DNA of 64,000 bases from an uncultured Gemmata sp. (GCA_937924775.1 CALDUT010000008.1:168428-232427), one strand, 5' to 3'; shown: positions 43,508 to 54,355, counted from the stretch's first letter. Program-made: numbers and translations. Notes: generated by a model from the letters alone, not told the origin.

Positions 43508-44620
43508 TCACTGTCGGGCCATGCGGCGGAGAATCGCGATTCCGCGCTGTAGGGTATCATCGCTGGCGGCGTAGGAGATGCGGAAGTGGGTATCGCGGCG
43601 GCTGAAGACATTTCCCGGGATCATCAGCAAGTTGTGCTCAATGGCTTGGTTGACAAACTCCGTCGCGGTGCCGCGTGGCACTTTTGGGAACAGGTAGAAC
43701 GCGCCACCGGGAACCACCAATTCGTAGTCGTTTTTCAAAGCGTCCACAACCAGATCGCGTTTCCGCTTGTAGTCCGCGAGAATGGCGGATACGTCGAAGT
43801 TCAGCGCGGCCACCCCGGCGTATTGGACGATACTGGGGGCACAGACGAAGGTGAATTGCTGCAATTTTGTCATGGCCTGAATCAGCGGTTGCGGACCATG
43901 GGCCCAGCCCAGCCGCCAGCCGGTCATACCGTAGGATTTCCCAAACCCTTCAATGACAAGGACTTCGGGGTTGTAGTGGGCGGGGGAGCGAGGCGGTGTG
44001 TCGTAGTGGAAGGCCCGGTAGATCTCATCGCTGATGAGCAGCACTCCGCGGCGGTGGCACAATTCCGCCAGTTCCTGCTGGGTGGTCGGATCGAGGACGG
44101 CCCCGGTGGGGTTGGCCGGGGTCGAGAGCAGGATCGCTTTGGTGCGAGGTGTGATGGCGTCGTGAAGGCGGTTGAGGTCGAGGCGAAAATCGTCGTAAGT
44201 ATCAACAACAACAAGACTTCCGCCAACAAGCGTCACCAACTGGGGATATGCGACAAAGTAAGGGTCCGGGATAATCACTTCATCCCCCGGATTAATGACG
44301 GCCAGCAGCGCCAGCAGCAGCCCGCCGCTGGTACCGCTGGTGACCAGAACTGTGCGGTTCTGCCCGGGGAATCGGGATTGGACATCGGCCTGCAATGCTG
44401 TGAGAAGCTCGGGAATGCCTTGCGTGACTGTGTAACCATTGTGTCCGGCATCGATCGCGGCTTTCGCGGCGTTCTTGAGGGGTTCGGGTACGTCGAAGTG
44501 GGGTTGCCCGATACTGAGGTTGATGGGATTGTGGAGAGTTCGACCGAGTTCAAAAACTTTGCGAACTCCCGAGATTTCCACGGCCTGGGCGCGGGCCGAC
44601 AACAGAGCTTCGTGATTCAC
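43508..44620 (-). CDS. class I/II aminotransferase (aspartate-aminotransferase-like)
   Basis: 370 residues. PLP-enzyme motifs: INLSIGQPHFDVPEP, GYTVTQGIPELL, TSGTSGGLLLALLAVINPGDEV, STPANPTGAVL, SDEIYRAFHYD and the PLP-Lys motif GFGKSYGMTGWRLGW. It would transfer amino groups between an amino acid and a 2-oxo acid; substrate cannot be told. GTG 44620 has AGGAGGTG 5 nt upstream and is clearly the start; the open frame upstream to 44812 is not protein-like. Divergent from clpC. Confidence 0.92.
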   Translation of the reverse strand: MNHEALLSARAQAVEISGVRKVFELGRTLHNPINLSIGQPHFDVPEPLKNAAKAAIDAGHNGYTVTQGIPELLTALQADVQSRFPGQNRTVLVTSGTSGGLLLALLAVINPGDEVIIPDPYFVAYPQLVTLVGGSLVVVDTYDDFRLDLNRLHDAITPRTKAILLSTPANPTGAVLDPTTQQELAELCHRRGVLLISDEIYRAFHYDTPPRSPAHYNPEVLVIEGFGKSYGMTGWRLGWAHGPQPLIQAMTKLQQFTFVCAPSIVQYAGVAALNFDVSAILADYKRKRDLVVDALKNDYELVVPGGAFYLFPKVPRGTATEFVNQAIEHNLLMIPGNVFSRRDTHFRISYAASDDTLQRGIAILRRMARQ

Positions 44621-45021
44621 GCGACACCTCCTGGTCTTCAATCGTCGCGGGTCAGAAAAGTAGGCGAAATTGATGTATGAATTGGCCGCCGGCCGGGTTG
44701 GGGAAATGGCTCGGGGTGACCTGTGGCAACCCCGCGGATTCACGCGGCTACGGCGTCGGCGTCCGCCTTGATTCACAGCCCGCATCGGCCTAAAATTTTG
44801 CAGACTCAGCACTCATCGGCTCCGGAACTGGCACCACGCGGACGTTCGTGAGAATGTGCGACATGGGCGTGCTGAGGGTTCGGGGTCCTATTCGCTTCGA
44901 TTTTTTTCCGCTCCCACCCTGCGAAGCGGATCGAATGGAATAAGATGGGCTAGAGCCGAACACGGTCTGCCGCGTCACCGGCACCCGGTCGATTCACCCC
45001 CTATCGCGGGAGACGGCGTAG
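44621..45021. other. divergent intergenic region upstream of clpC
   Basis: 401 nt that must hold the promoters of the aminotransferase and clpC genes. No gene or RNA recognised; I could not identify a convincing CtsR-type operator. Confidence 0.4.
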
Positions 45022-47553
45022 ATGTATGAACGATTTACTGATCGTGCTCGCAAGGTCATGCAGCTGGCCAATCAAGAGGCACAGCGCTTCAACCACGAGT
45101 ACATTGGCACCGAGCACATCCTTTTGGGTCTAGTTAAGGAAGGTTCGGGTGTTGCCGCCAATGTCCTGAAGAATCTGGATATTGATTTGCGGAAAATCCG
45201 GTTAGAAGTGGAGAAAATTGTCCAGCATGGCCCCGGCGGCGAGCAGGTCGTTATGGGGCGGTTGCCGCACACACCGCGGGCGAAAAAAGTGATCGAATAT
45301 TCGATCGAGGAAGCCCGGAACCTCAATCACAATTATGTCGGTACGGAACACTTGCTGCTAGGCCTGTTGCGTGAGCAAGAGGGGGTCGCCGCGCAGGTGT
45401 TGATGAATTTGGGTTTGAAGCTGGAAGACGTTCGCGAGGAAGTTCTGAATCTATTGGGGCACAACATGCCGAACGAATCCGAATCGGGTAGTGGGCGCGA
45501 AGGGGGCGACCGAGGGGCCGCCGAACGGACCGGGCGCAGCCGCTCCAAAACCCCGGCCCTCGATAGCTTTGGTCGCGACCTCACCGAATTGGCCCGGCAA
45601 GGCAAACTCGATCCGGTCATCGGCCGCCAAGCCGAAATCGAACGGGTCATCCAAATCCTCTCCCGCCGCCAGAAAAACAATCCGGTGCTGTTGGGCGAAG
45701 CCGGCGTGGGCAAAACGGCCATTGTCGAAGGTTTAGCGCAACTGGTGGTCGATCAGAATGTCCCCGAATTGCTCCGCGACAAACGCATCGTTGTTCTCGA
45801 CTTGGCGATGATGGTCGCCGGTACAAAATACCGCGGTCAATTCGAAGAACGCATCAAAGCGGTGATGAATGAAGTCCGCCGCGCCAAGAACACCATCTTG
45901 TTCATTGACGAACTGCACACTCTCGTCGGTGCCGGGGGGGCCGAAGGGGCCATTGATGCCTCCAACGTCCTCAAACCGGCTCTCGCTCGCGGCGAAATCC
46001 AATGCATTGGGGCTACCACCCTCGATGAGTACCGCAAATACATCGAGAAGGACGCGGCCCTCGCTCGGCGTTTCCAACCGATTATCGTCAATCCCCCTTC
46101 GATGGCCGAAACCGTCGAGATCCTCAAAGGGTTGCGCGACCGTTACGAAGCCCACCATCGCGTGCAGATCACCGATGCTGCGCTCAAAGCTGCGGTGGAA
46201 CTGTCAGAACGGTACATCACCGGCCACTGCCTGCCGGATAAAGCCATCGACGTCATTGACGAAGCGGGGGCTCGGGTCCGCCTCAAAGGTATGACCCGGC
46301 CACCCGATCTCAAAGAACTCGATGAAAAGATCGAGAAACTGAATCAGGAAAAAGAAGCCGCGGTCATGGACCAGGACTTCGAACGCGCTGCCCATTTGCG
46401 CGACCAGGCGGAAAAACTCCGCAAAGAGAAGGAATTCCAACAGCGGCAATGGCGGGAAAAAGCCAAGGAAACCGACGGCGTCGTCGATGAAGAAGTGGTC
46501 GCGGAAGTCGTCTCCAAGATGACCGGCGTGCCGCTGAAGAAAGTCGGTGAAGACGAAACCAAGCGGCTGTTGAACATGGAAGCAGAGCTACACACCGCGG
46601 TCATCAGCCAAAACGAGGCGATTCATGCGATTGCCAAAGCCGTCCGCAAATCACGCTCGGGCATGAAAGACCCGAAACGGCCGATCGGCTGCTTCATCTT
46701 CGCCGGCCCCACCGGCGTTGGTAAAACCTTGCTGGCCAAGCAGTTAGCCAAATTTATGTTCGGCGACGAAAACAGCCTCGTGCAGCTCGACATGTCGGAG
46801 TACATGGAAAAGCACAACGTGTCGCGGCTGGTCGGGGCCCCGCCGGGCTACATCGGCTACGAAGAGGGGGGCCAGCTGACCGAAAAAATCCGCCGCAAAC
46901 CCTACTCCGTGGTGCTGCTTGACGAAATCGAGAAAGCCCACCCCGATGTTTGGAACATGCTCCTGCAAATCATGGAAGAAGGCCGGTTGACCGATAACGT
47001 CGGCCGTACCGTCGACTTCAAGAACACGATCATTATCATGACCACTAATATCGGAGCAGAGACGATCGTTTCTCAAGGGTCGATGAGCGACATCATGATT
47101 CGCGACCTCAAACGGGATACCGAAACCAGCTATCAGGACATGAAGCGGAAACTGAAGGAACAGATGGAAAAAGCCTTCCGACCCGAGTTCCTCAACCGCC
47201 TCGACGACATCATCGTCTTCCGCCAACTGACCAAAAACGACCTCAAAGAGATCGTCAACATGGAACTGGCGAAGGTCGCCAAGCGACTAGCCGACAAGAA
47301 CCTCAAGCTGGTGGTTACCGACGAGGCCAAGGACTTCCTCATCGAGAAGGGGTCGAGTACCGAATATGGGGCCCGGCCGCTTCGCCGGGCCATCGAGCAA
47401 CACCTCGAAGACATGCTCGCCGAGGAGTTGCTCAAAGGCACCTTCCACGGGGCCGATACGATCACCGTGAAAGTGGCCGAGGAAAATGGGGAGAAACGCC
47501 TCACGTTCGAGGCCAACGCCCCGGCCGCCCTACCGGCCGCGGTGGGCTCCTAA
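45022..47553 (+). CDS. clpC: ATP-dependent Clp protease ATP-binding subunit ClpC
   Basis: 843 residues. Two Clp-N repeats (about 1-140: [19 protein letters not shown] and [23 protein letters not shown]), AAA+ domain 1 with [16 protein letters not shown] near 225, a UVR-containing M domain near 445-480, and AAA+ domain 2 with [17 protein letters not shown] near 565 and [16 protein letters not shown]. The presence of UVR and short M domain marks ClpC rather than ClpB. It unfolds proteins for ClpP. GGGAGA lies about 9 nt before ATG 45022. Confidence 0.96.
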   Translation: MYERFTDRARKVMQLANQEAQRFNHEYIGTEHILLGLVKEGSGVAANVLKNLDIDLRKIRLEVEKIVQHGPGGEQVVMGRLPHTPRAKKVIEYSIEEARNLNHNYVGTEHLLLGLLREQEGVAAQVLMNLGLKLEDVREEVLNLLGHNMPNESESGSGREGGDRGAAERTGRSRSKTPALDSFGRDLTELARQGKLDPVIGRQAEIERVIQILSRRQKNNPVLLGEAGVGKTAIVEGLAQLVVDQNVPELLRDKRIVVLDLAMMVAGTKYRGQFEERIKAVMNEVRRAKNTILFIDELHTLVGAGGAEGAIDASNVLKPALARGEIQCIGATTLDEYRKYIEKDAALARRFQPIIVNPPSMAETVEILKGLRDRYEAHHRVQITDAALKAAVELSERYITGHCLPDKAIDVIDEAGARVRLKGMTRPPDLKELDEKIEKLNQEKEAAVMDQDFERAAHLRDQAEKLRKEKEFQQRQWREKAKETDGVVDEEVVAEVVSKMTGVPLKKVGEDETKRLLNMEAELHTAVISQNEAIHAIAKAVRKSRSGMKDPKRPIGCFIFAGPTGVGKTLLAKQLAKFMFGDENSLVQLDMSEYMEKHNVSRLVGAPPGYIGYEEGGQLTEKIRRKPYSVVLLDEIEKAHPDVWNMLLQIMEEGRLTDNVGRTVDFKNTIIIMTTNIGAETIVSQGSMSDIMIRDLKRDTETSYQDMKRKLKEQMEKAFRPEFLNRLDDIIVFRQLTKNDLKEIVNMELAKVAKRLADKNLKLVVTDEAKDFLIEKGSSTEYGARPLRRAIEQHLEDMLAEELLKGTFHGADTITVKVAEENGEKRLTFEANAPAALPAAVGS

Positions 47554-47609
47554 CCGCAGCCCCGTCGCTCCTGAAGGCTTCCAGAAGGCTCCCGGCTTGT
47601 TACCGCGAG

Positions 47610-47630
47610 CCTTCATACACAGTATGAAGG
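47610..47630. other. 9-bp palindromic hairpin downstream of clpC
   Basis: CCTTCATAC (47610-47618) pairs with GTATGAAGG (47622-47630) around ACA. No T-tract follows on either strand, so it may be a weak terminator or a protein-binding site. Confidence 0.35.
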
Positions 47631-47657
47631 CATTCATGATCGATTAAGACCGAGACC

Positions 47658-48090
47658 ATGACCGACTCCCTGCGGGTGCCCATCGTCGGTGGTGGACTCA
47701 CCGGACTGATCGTCGCTCGCGAACTGCGTGACCAAGGAATTGCCGTCACCCTCTTCGACACCCGCTCCCCCTCGGCGGCCGGATCGACACCCAGACCCTC
47801 GCCGTCCCCAGGATCGGTGCCGTCACCTTCGATCTTGGCTGTCTCTGCTTCTGCCGCCCAGCCCGTCGCGCCGCGACCATTGGGCCCAGACCACGGCGGC
47901 TCCCCAACCCCCCGATGACCTGATGCCCGAAGCCGGCGGCTGGGCGGAGGTGGATTTCCCCGGGCAAAGACGCCCCCTGTCGTCACCACCGCACCCTATG
48001 CCCCCCCCAGACGTTTAGCCTGCGCGAAGGACTCGACCCCGAACAGTGGCACGACATTCCAGCGGCGCCTATCCCGGAGCTACTGCCTGG
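47658..48090 (+). pseudogene. decayed FAD-dependent oxidoreductase fragment
   Basis: The frame from 47658 begins TDSLRVPIVGGGLTGLIVARELRDQGIAVTLFDTR (an N-terminal FAD/NAD-binding beta-alpha-beta unit), then falls into low-complexity sequence. The continuation GGRIDTQTLAVPRIGAVTFD is found in another frame from about 47776, and a third frame near 47880-48018 reads HWAQTTAAPQPPDDLM. This pattern fits a renalase-like NAD(P)/FAD amine-oxidoreductase gene with at least two frameshifts and a missing C-terminus. It lies between clpC and cutC. Confidence 0.55.
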
Positions 48091-48098
48091 AAGTCGCT

Positions 48099-48734
48099 GT
48101 GACCACGCCGGCGGAAGCCCGCCGGGCCGTGACCCGGGGGGCCAATCGCGTGCTACTGGGTTCGGCTCTGGAACTGGGCGGGCTGACACCCTCTCGGGCG
48201 TGTTTCCGGGCCGTCTGCCAAGCGGTTCAGGAAGCCGCCCCCCCCGCCCCCGTACCTATCACCGTCCTAATACGCCCATGGGCCGGTGGGTTCTGTTATA
48301 GCGTGGAAGAATTGGATCAAGTGTACGCGGATGCCACGCAATTTCTTGACGACGGTGCTGATGGCATCGCGTTTGGCATTCTGAGGCCCGCGATGCCCAA
48401 GCCCAACTTCCCCGGGGACAACGGGAAGAAAGAACCCACCGTGACGATCGATATAGACCGGTGCTACGCGCTGGTCGAGTTAGCCAAATCCCAGGGGAAA
48501 GAAGCGATTTTCCACCGGGCGTTCGATTTTCTCACGCACTGCCGCAACGGTCTGCACGAACTGGTCGTCTTGGGTTGTCAGCAGGTTCTCGCCTCCGGCG
48601 GGGCTGCGCTGGCTCTCGATGACACTGGTGTTCTCGCCACGGACATCCAGTTTGCGGCCTGGGATATCGAGGTCGTGCCCTGTGGCGGTATCCGCGCCGG
48701 TCACCTCAAGGCGATTCTCCAGCATACCCACTGA
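48099..48734 (+). CDS. cutC: CutC family protein, 5' end damaged or atypical
   Basis: 211 residues from GTG 48099. The CutC TIM-barrel core is evident: RVLLGSALELGGLTPS, ITVLIRPWAGGFCYS, DGIAFGILRP, EAIFHRAFDFL, LGCQQVLASGG and VVPCGGIRAGHL. CutC proteins are linked to copper homeostasis, though their role is debated. The expected first beta-strand (CLEVAV) is encoded just upstream of the GTG in the same frame, but no in-frame ATG, GTG or TTG precedes it before the flavoprotein remnant. The gene has either lost its original start or uses an unusual one. Confidence 0.8.
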   Translation: MTTPAEARRAVTRGANRVLLGSALELGGLTPSRACFRAVCQAVQEAAPPAPVPITVLIRPWAGGFCYSVEELDQVYADATQFLDDGADGIAFGILRPAMPKPNFPGDNGKKEPTVTIDIDRCYALVELAKSQGKEAIFHRAFDFLTHCRNGLHELVVLGCQQVLASGGAALALDDTGVLATDIQFAAWDIEVVPCGGIRAGHLKAILQHTH

Positions 48735-49070
48735 TCGCATATCGTAGCTTCCTTCCGACAGGCCGTGAACGACGGTTCCTTCGTGGCGAAGCCAAACCTG
48801 GCCTCGCAAATGGCCACTAACAAAAAGGGTTATTTGGACACGCTTGATGGCGCTGAAATATCGGAAGCTTGCGCCCTGCTCGATCGCTTGGCGTACGATG
48901 GGCTGCGCTCCGCAAAGTGGGAGTTCCCCCGGCCGGGAAACCTGGCTCCAGGACGCTATTCAGTCCATTGGAGCCCACCGCCGAGCCTTGTGGGCGGTGG
49001 GTGGAGATGCTACGTGAAAACTCGAGTCTGAACACACCACCAGACGGCATGCCCCGGGAGAGAAACACTT
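48735..49070. other. convergent intergenic region
   Basis: 336 nt between cutC and the cytochrome gene ends. An 88-codon open frame at 48765-49031 has no recognisable domain and a composition unlike its neighbours; I do not call it a gene. Confidence 0.35.
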
Positions 49071-50522
49071 CTAGGGATCGAAGCGGATGGTGGGGTCTTT
49101 CTCTTGCATGCGTCGCCGATCGCGGGGATCACCCAAGGCTTGCAAGAAGTGGACAATGTCCCACAGGGGGTCTGGTGCCCCGGCCGCGGTCTTTTTGAGC
49201 TGTTCGTGAAACGCCGTCATCCCCGACGGCACAATGCCGCCATAGAGGCGGGCGTAGAGGTCTTCCCCACGACGGCCACCGCGATAAACCCCCAGAGTGA
49301 GGTTCCGCGGCTGCACGATTGTGCCCCAAGCATCCCATTTCAGCTGCTGGGCCCGACCATAATCGGCATGGCAGCTGGCGCAACCGAACTCCGCGGATTG
49401 ATACAGGCGGAAACCCCGGATGGCCGAGTCGATCCGTTCTTCGTCTCCCTTGAACGGTTCTGGCGGTATGGGAATGGGATTTTGGGCTGCGATACCCCAA
49501 TTGATGAGAACCCCCAGGTAATTTTGCAGAAACAGCCAATCGAGTTCGCCACCGAAGAAGTCCGGATCGTCTTCGGTCAGTTTGCTCACATGGGTGATCT
49601 TGGCCATGGTGGCAAATTCGGTTTCCCCGCGGATACTCAGGTGAATAACGTAGCTAACGACATCTTCCAGTTCTTGCGGGCTCAAGGTTGGGAACGCGGG
49701 CATGATTGTGCCGTCGATGCCAGTGCGGATGACGCGGGCCAGGTCGGCGCGGAGGGGCTTGCCCGCGGCTCCTTGGCCTTTCTTTTTGACATTTGCCGGC
49801 GGAAAGGCACTGGTGTACTTGAATAACCCCTGCCGGTAATCGCGGGGCATCGGTCCATTGACAACCGCATGGGCCGGTTCGCCGGCTCCGGTAGGGCCGT
49901 GGCACTGCATGCACCAGCGCCGGTACACAAGCGATCCGCGGGCCAAGGTGGCGCTGTCGAGGTGCAATGCGTTATGAGCCGTCGTCGCCGCTTGCCAATC
50001 CTCGTGCCAAAGATCCCATTTGAACGAACGCAAGCGGGATTGTGCCGATTTCAAGAGGGTACCGAGCCGTTTCTGGGGATCAAAACGGACGGTGGCGGTG
50101 GCCACCACCGTGTCCCATGGCGGCATGGTCACACGAGGGACCGCGGGAGTGCCAAAATAGGCCTCCAGCAGCCGCTGGATCCGATCGGCCTGAACGGGTT
50201 GAAGTAAATTCGGGTCGGTGGGGTCGAGGATGTTTTTGTTCAACTGTTTGCGGAGTTCCGCGACTAAATCGGCATCCGGCCCCTGAGGATAGAGCCGTAG
50301 GCTTCGCGTGGGGGGGTATCCGGGGGCGTGCCAGTGGGTTGGTGCCCCTTCGGGAATGGCGATAACGAGAAAATCTGTGCGCGGGGTGTACCGTGCCGTA
50401 GGGAGTAGGGCCGTTTCTGTGGTTTCGCGATCGGTCGCCGCGGTGGAGTTATCGCACCCCACAAGGGCCCACGGTAACAAAGCGACGAGGAAGACACGGA
50501 CGCGAAAGCCCAATGGTTGCAT
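49071..50522 (-). CDS. diheme c-type cytochrome lipoprotein
   Basis: 483 residues with a lipoprotein signal (LLPWALVGC). Two CxxCH haem-binding motifs: CMQCH near 203 and CASCH near 392. The first domain has the following Met-containing segment GTIMPAFPTLSPQELEDVVSYVIHL, typical of cytochrome c class I. It probably carries electrons on the outer face of the cytoplasmic membrane. ATG 50522 begins the signal peptide. It is divergent from the PQQ-propeller gene with only 50 nt between the starts, so the two may share a control region. Confidence 0.87.
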   Translation of the reverse strand: MQPLGFRVRVFLVALLPWALVGCDNSTAATDRETTETALLPTARYTPRTDFLVIAIPEGAPTHWHAPGYPPTRSLRLYPQGPDADLVAELRKQLNKNILDPTDPNLLQPVQADRIQRLLEAYFGTPAVPRVTMPPWDTVVATATVRFDPQKRLGTLLKSAQSRLRSFKWDLWHEDWQAATTAHNALHLDSATLARGSLVYRRWCMQCHGPTGAGEPAHAVVNGPMPRDYRQGLFKYTSAFPPANVKKKGQGAAGKPLRADLARVIRTGIDGTIMPAFPTLSPQELEDVVSYVIHLSIRGETEFATMAKITHVSKLTEDDPDFFGGELDWLFLQNYLGVLINWGIAAQNPIPIPPEPFKGDEERIDSAIRGFRLYQSAEFGCASCHADYGRAQQLKWDAWGTIVQPRNLTLGVYRGGRRGEDLYARLYGGIVPSGMTAFHEQLKKTAAGAPDPLWDIVHFLQALGDPRDRRRMQEKDPTIRFDP

Positions 50523-50572
50523 TTTGTCGTCAAAGCTCAACAATAAGGGAAGGTAACACTACAGGTTATTCT

Positions 50573-53500
50573 ATGAAACGGGCTGTTTGGGGAATCACCA
50601 TCGCGGGAGTCTTTGTCTTCTCATTGTTGGCCAACGCGCAGTCAGCCGAGCCGAGAGTCCCCGACACCGCGACTCTGCGGGGTGAATCGCTCCAAACCCG
50701 CAAACGGCTTATGGAAGCCGAGCAAAAGCTTCGCAACAATCTAACAACCGAAGCCGCAGACGATTTACAACGCATTCTCGATGAATGCGGTGACGATCTG
50801 GTCTCGCTCGACAACAAGCAATTCCAAGCCGCTCGATATTACGTTCACGCCCTCTTGGCCAAGTTGCCCGTCGATGCTCTGCAAGCCTACCAAGATCGCA
50901 TTCAGCAACCCGCGCGGCAGCTTCTCGACCAAGCGCAACGCGAGCGGGATGTCCGCCCCTTGTGGCTGCTGCTTGATCGTTACTTCGTTTCCCGGCCCGC
51001 CGAAGACGGCTTGCTTCTATTGGGCGATCTTTTGTTTGAACGCGGCGATTTTCGCGTTGCCGAAAACATTTGGCGGCGGCTTCTTCCCGATGGTGGAGCT
51101 GACATCCCCTACCCCACACCGAAAACCGACCCAGCCTTGGTTCGCGGCCGTATCATCCTCGCCATCATCTTTCAAAATGACATGGAACGGGCTCAACGCG
51201 AACTGGCCATCTTCCAAACCCGCCATCCCAACGCCACAGGTACCTTTGCCGGCCAGACAGGACCGGTGGCGAAAACGCTTCAGAGCTATTTGGATTCGCC
51301 CCCCCGGCTCGCACCCCCCGCCGGCGGTGCTACGGCCTGGCCCACCTATGGCGGCGATGTCGCCCGCAGCGGACGGGTTGCCAATGGCATCCCCAACGCC
51401 TGGCCAGCGCGTCCGACATGGACCAAACCGGACGAAGGCTTCGATCGCACGGCCATCCCCGACTCCCCGCGCACTCCCTTTGGCCATCCGGTGATCACGC
51501 GGGGAGAAATTTTTGTTGCCAATGGAACTTCGGTTTTTGCCTTCGATTTGCACACGGGCAAACGCACCCGTACCACCTACACCGCGGCTCTCAACTTTGG
51601 GGCGCATCCCCTGGCGAGGGCTTCCCATTGCACCCTCACTGTCGCTGATGGTTTGCTCTACGCCCGCGTGGGTCCACCACGGGTACGCCCCCCTGAACCG
51701 CACAGCAGCGGCCGGTATGTTGCCGATTCCGCCCTTGTCTGCCTCAGTTTGCAAACAGATGGCAAATTCACGGAATTGTGGAAGCTTTTTCCTCCGGAAG
51801 ACGACAAAGTCGCAACAGTCTGGGAAGGAGCCCCGTTGATTCACAACCGCCGACTGTGGGCGGTTTATGCCAAATTCGACGCAGGTCGCATCATCCACAC
51901 CCTCGCCTGCTACGATCCGGCAGATTCGGAAAAACCGCCTCTACGGCCCATCTGGACGGTGGAATTGTGCGAAAATACCCAACCCAATCTCGAGCGCACC
52001 CGGCACGAACTGCTGACACTCGCGGGGCGCCATATCGTGTTCTGCTCGAATACGGGGGCCATTGTCGCCATCGACGCGATCAGCGGGCGGCGAGCCTGGG
52101 CCTTTCGCTATCCCCGCTCGCAGAAAGCCCTCAACAGTGCGAGTAACGATCCGACACCGGCCGTCGCCAGCGACGGTCGCGTTTTCGTTGCCCCCGCGGA
52201 TGGCGAGGGAATCTACGCCTTCGACGCGGACAATGGCCGGCTCTTGTGGGAATCGGGCACACTCGAAAAGGCCCGGCTCCTCGGTATCGCCCGCCGACGC
52301 CTGATTGTTGCCGTCGCCGGGCCTTACCGAAGCCTGCGGGGATTGAACCTCGAGACCGGCTCGCACCGCGATGGCGGCTGGATTCGAGGTACCGATCTTC
52401 TCAGTCACGGTCAGGGTATTGTCAGTGATCACGTCATCGTTTGGCCCTCCCGCGAAGGTTTGTACTTTCTGAACCCGCATAACGGCCTTCCCTATGGGGA
52501 ACCGCTAACAAGCGGGTTTCGTAATCATTTTGGGCATGTCGCCTATGCCGAGGGAATGTTAGTAGTGGTGATGGCCAATCAGATTTGGGCCTACCGAGCC
52601 CAAAATACCAAGGTACCGCCTCGCCCCGAGGCCCCACCCCGCGAACGCTTCGACATCGCCATGGACCGGGTGGAAGCCGCCATCGCTCAGGGACAACTCC
52701 AGGCGGCCAACACCCTTCTGGCCGAGATCGCCTGCAGCGATCTTCCACGACCGTTGCGGGCGTTTGCGGTGGGGCGAATGGTCCAACTGGCACCTCCCGC
52801 TCGCTGCCGCGAGCAATGGCCGGCCGAACTCTGTAACCTCCTTCAACCCCAGCTCTTGCGCGAATGGATTCTGACACCCGGTGGTGTTCCCGTCACACTG
52901 GAAGAGTGGGTGAATCAGAAGTTGGGGGAATCGCCTGCCCCCGCCTCAGTGCGGCCGACGGCCCCGGCGGAGAAGTTCTGCCCACCTGCCCTAACTGAAA
53001 AACCGGCGATTGAACACAGTATTCGCCTTCCCCCGGGGGTCTACCCTCTGCAATGGCTGCCCGGGGGAGGGCCGCCGCAACAGATCTTCGCGGTGGGGGC
53101 CCAGCACATCCTGGCCTATCCACTCGACCGCCGCCGCCCCAGCCGCCATTACGACACGGTGGATATCTGGACACATGTTGCGGAGTACCGCGGCGGTTTT
53201 ATCGCCACCGGGCCCTTCGCGGTCGCCCTCTACGGCACCAACCCCCAGCCGCAATGGTTATTTCGCCTTCCGATGGTGGACCGTTTACCGACCGAAACAC
53301 CCTTCCGCTACCGCAACGGTCAAGAGCCCGACCGGCCACACCTCTCGTCGTTCACGCTGGCCGGCGAATGGCTGATCGCCCGCTGGGGCGAGCGACACCT
53401 AATCGCGTGGGATCTCGCCGCACGTCGTGTAGCGTGGGTTCTCAATGCCGATGGTTCGCCCGGTTACGAAGCGCACGCCTACCCCCGCGCGATGCGTTTC

Positions 53501-54355
53501 GGCCCACAGCTGGGTGTGTGTGACAAATTTGTGGTGGTCCAACGATCGGATGGCAAACGCTGGTGGGTGGACCTCCTGACCGGACGGCCCGTGATTCAGC
53601 CAGCGTTGGGTGAACACACGGCGCTTACGCCGTGGGTTCACCCCCCCCCTCGGGTTAGCAGTCACGGTCTGCTGTTCTCCGATGGCCCGGGGCTTGTCCG
53701 TTTCGCCCATCTCGGCCATCGCGTTCGATGGAGTTTCGAAACTGAATTCACCGAAGGCTTCACCGGTGAACCTGCGCAAACGCGCGTGTGGGGTCAGCAG
53801 TTGTTCGTCGCCATCCGCCGCAACCATGGTGTGGAAATTGAGCGGGTGAACATAGCCAATGGCCAAGCGGTTTGGTCGAATCCCGCGTTTGTCGATGCCG
53901 AGCAGGTGAATCTGGCCGCGGCGGCCGCCGACGCCGACACCCTCTATCTGCCCACTCGCAATAAGCTTGTGGCTGTTACTCAACGGAGCGGCAAAACGGT
54001 TTGGGAACGAGAATTGCCTGATTGCCCGGCCGGTTGGAGGGTTGTTGCCCTTGGGGATGGGAGGCTGTTGGTCTACCCCGCAGAGAGCCGGCCCCAGGAA
54101 CCGCTGGAGGGGGTATTTCCCCGGTTATTGTCGTCGTTCCGGCGTGAGCCGTTCGTCTGGCGGCTCCCCGGATGGTGCGCTACGCTGTATGATGCGTGGA
54201 TAGCCCGGAGTGTTCCCATCGTCGTTGTGGATGCCACGACTGGGCAACGGATGGCCAGCTGGGATATTCCGGCCCGTGGGCCGATCGTCACCGCGGCCTT
54301 CCATCGCAACGTGGCCGTGTTCGCCACCGGCGACCGTATTGTGTGGATAAAATAA
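50573..54355 (+). CDS. large secreted PQQ-binding-like beta-propeller protein
   Basis: 1260 residues with a signal peptide (ITIAGVFVFSLLANAQSA). Residues about 30-230 are helical and TPR-like (ARYYVHALLAKLPVDALQAYQ). The remainder has repeated PQQ/WD40-type blades: WPTYGGDVARSGRVANG near 258, FAFDLHTGKRTRTTY, VAIDAISGRRAWAFRYP, IYAFDADNGRLLWESG and a C-terminal set (VAVTQRSGKTVWERELP). Many planctomycete members are non-enzymatic propellers. Its divergent pairing with a cytochrome c gene suggests a redox role, but no dehydrogenase Cys-Cys pair was seen. Confidence 0.85.
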   Translation: MKRAVWGITIAGVFVFSLLANAQSAEPRVPDTATLRGESLQTRKRLMEAEQKLRNNLTTEAADDLQRILDECGDDLVSLDNKQFQAARYYVHALLAKLPVDALQAYQDRIQQPARQLLDQAQRERDVRPLWLLLDRYFVSRPAEDGLLLLGDLLFERGDFRVAENIWRRLLPDGGADIPYPTPKTDPALVRGRIILAIIFQNDMERAQRELAIFQTRHPNATGTFAGQTGPVAKTLQSYLDSPPRLAPPAGGATAWPTYGGDVARSGRVANGIPNAWPARPTWTKPDEGFDRTAIPDSPRTPFGHPVITRGEIFVANGTSVFAFDLHTGKRTRTTYTAALNFGAHPLARASHCTLTVADGLLYARVGPPRVRPPEPHSSGRYVADSALVCLSLQTDGKFTELWKLFPPEDDKVATVWEGAPLIHNRRLWAVYAKFDAGRIIHTLACYDPADSEKPPLRPIWTVELCENTQPNLERTRHELLTLAGRHIVFCSNTGAIVAIDAISGRRAWAFRYPRSQKALNSASNDPTPAVASDGRVFVAPADGEGIYAFDADNGRLLWESGTLEKARLLGIARRRLIVAVAGPYRSLRGLNLETGSHRDGGWIRGTDLLSHGQGIVSDHVIVWPSREGLYFLNPHNGLPYGEPLTSGFRNHFGHVAYAEGMLVVVMANQIWAYRAQNTKVPPRPEAPPRERFDIAMDRVEAAIAQGQLQAANTLLAEIACSDLPRPLRAFAVGRMVQLAPPARCREQWPAELCNLLQPQLLREWILTPGGVPVTLEEWVNQKLGESPAPASVRPTAPAEKFCPPALTEKPAIEHSIRLPPGVYPLQWLPGGGPPQQIFAVGAQHILAYPLDRRRPSRHYDTVDIWTHVAEYRGGFIATGPFAVALYGTNPQPQWLFRLPMVDRLPTETPFRYRNGQEPDRPHLSSFTLAGEWLIARWGERHLIAWDLAARRVAWVLNADGSPGYEAHAYPRAMRFGPQLGVCDKFVVVQRSDGKRWWVDLLTGRPVIQPALGEHTALTPWVHPPPRVSSHGLLFSDGPGLVRFAHLGHRVRWSFETEFTEGFTGEPAQTRVWGQQLFVAIRRNHGVEIERVNIANGQAVWSNPAFVDAEQVNLAAAAADADTLYLPTRNKLVAVTQRSGKTVWERELPDCPAGWRVVALGDGRLLVYPAESRPQEPLEGVFPRLLSSFRREPFVWRLPGWCATLYDAWIARSVPIVVVDATTGQRMASWDIPARGPIVTAAFHRNVAVFATGDRIVWIK

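Noticed and set aside
43586..44680. 364-codon plus-strand frame over the aminotransferase
   Set aside because: Antisense shadow; the minus strand has all PLP-enzyme motifs and a strong ribosome site.
48765..49031. 88-codon plus-strand frame between cutC and the cytochrome gene
   Set aside because: No domain, no ribosome site, composition unlike neighbours.
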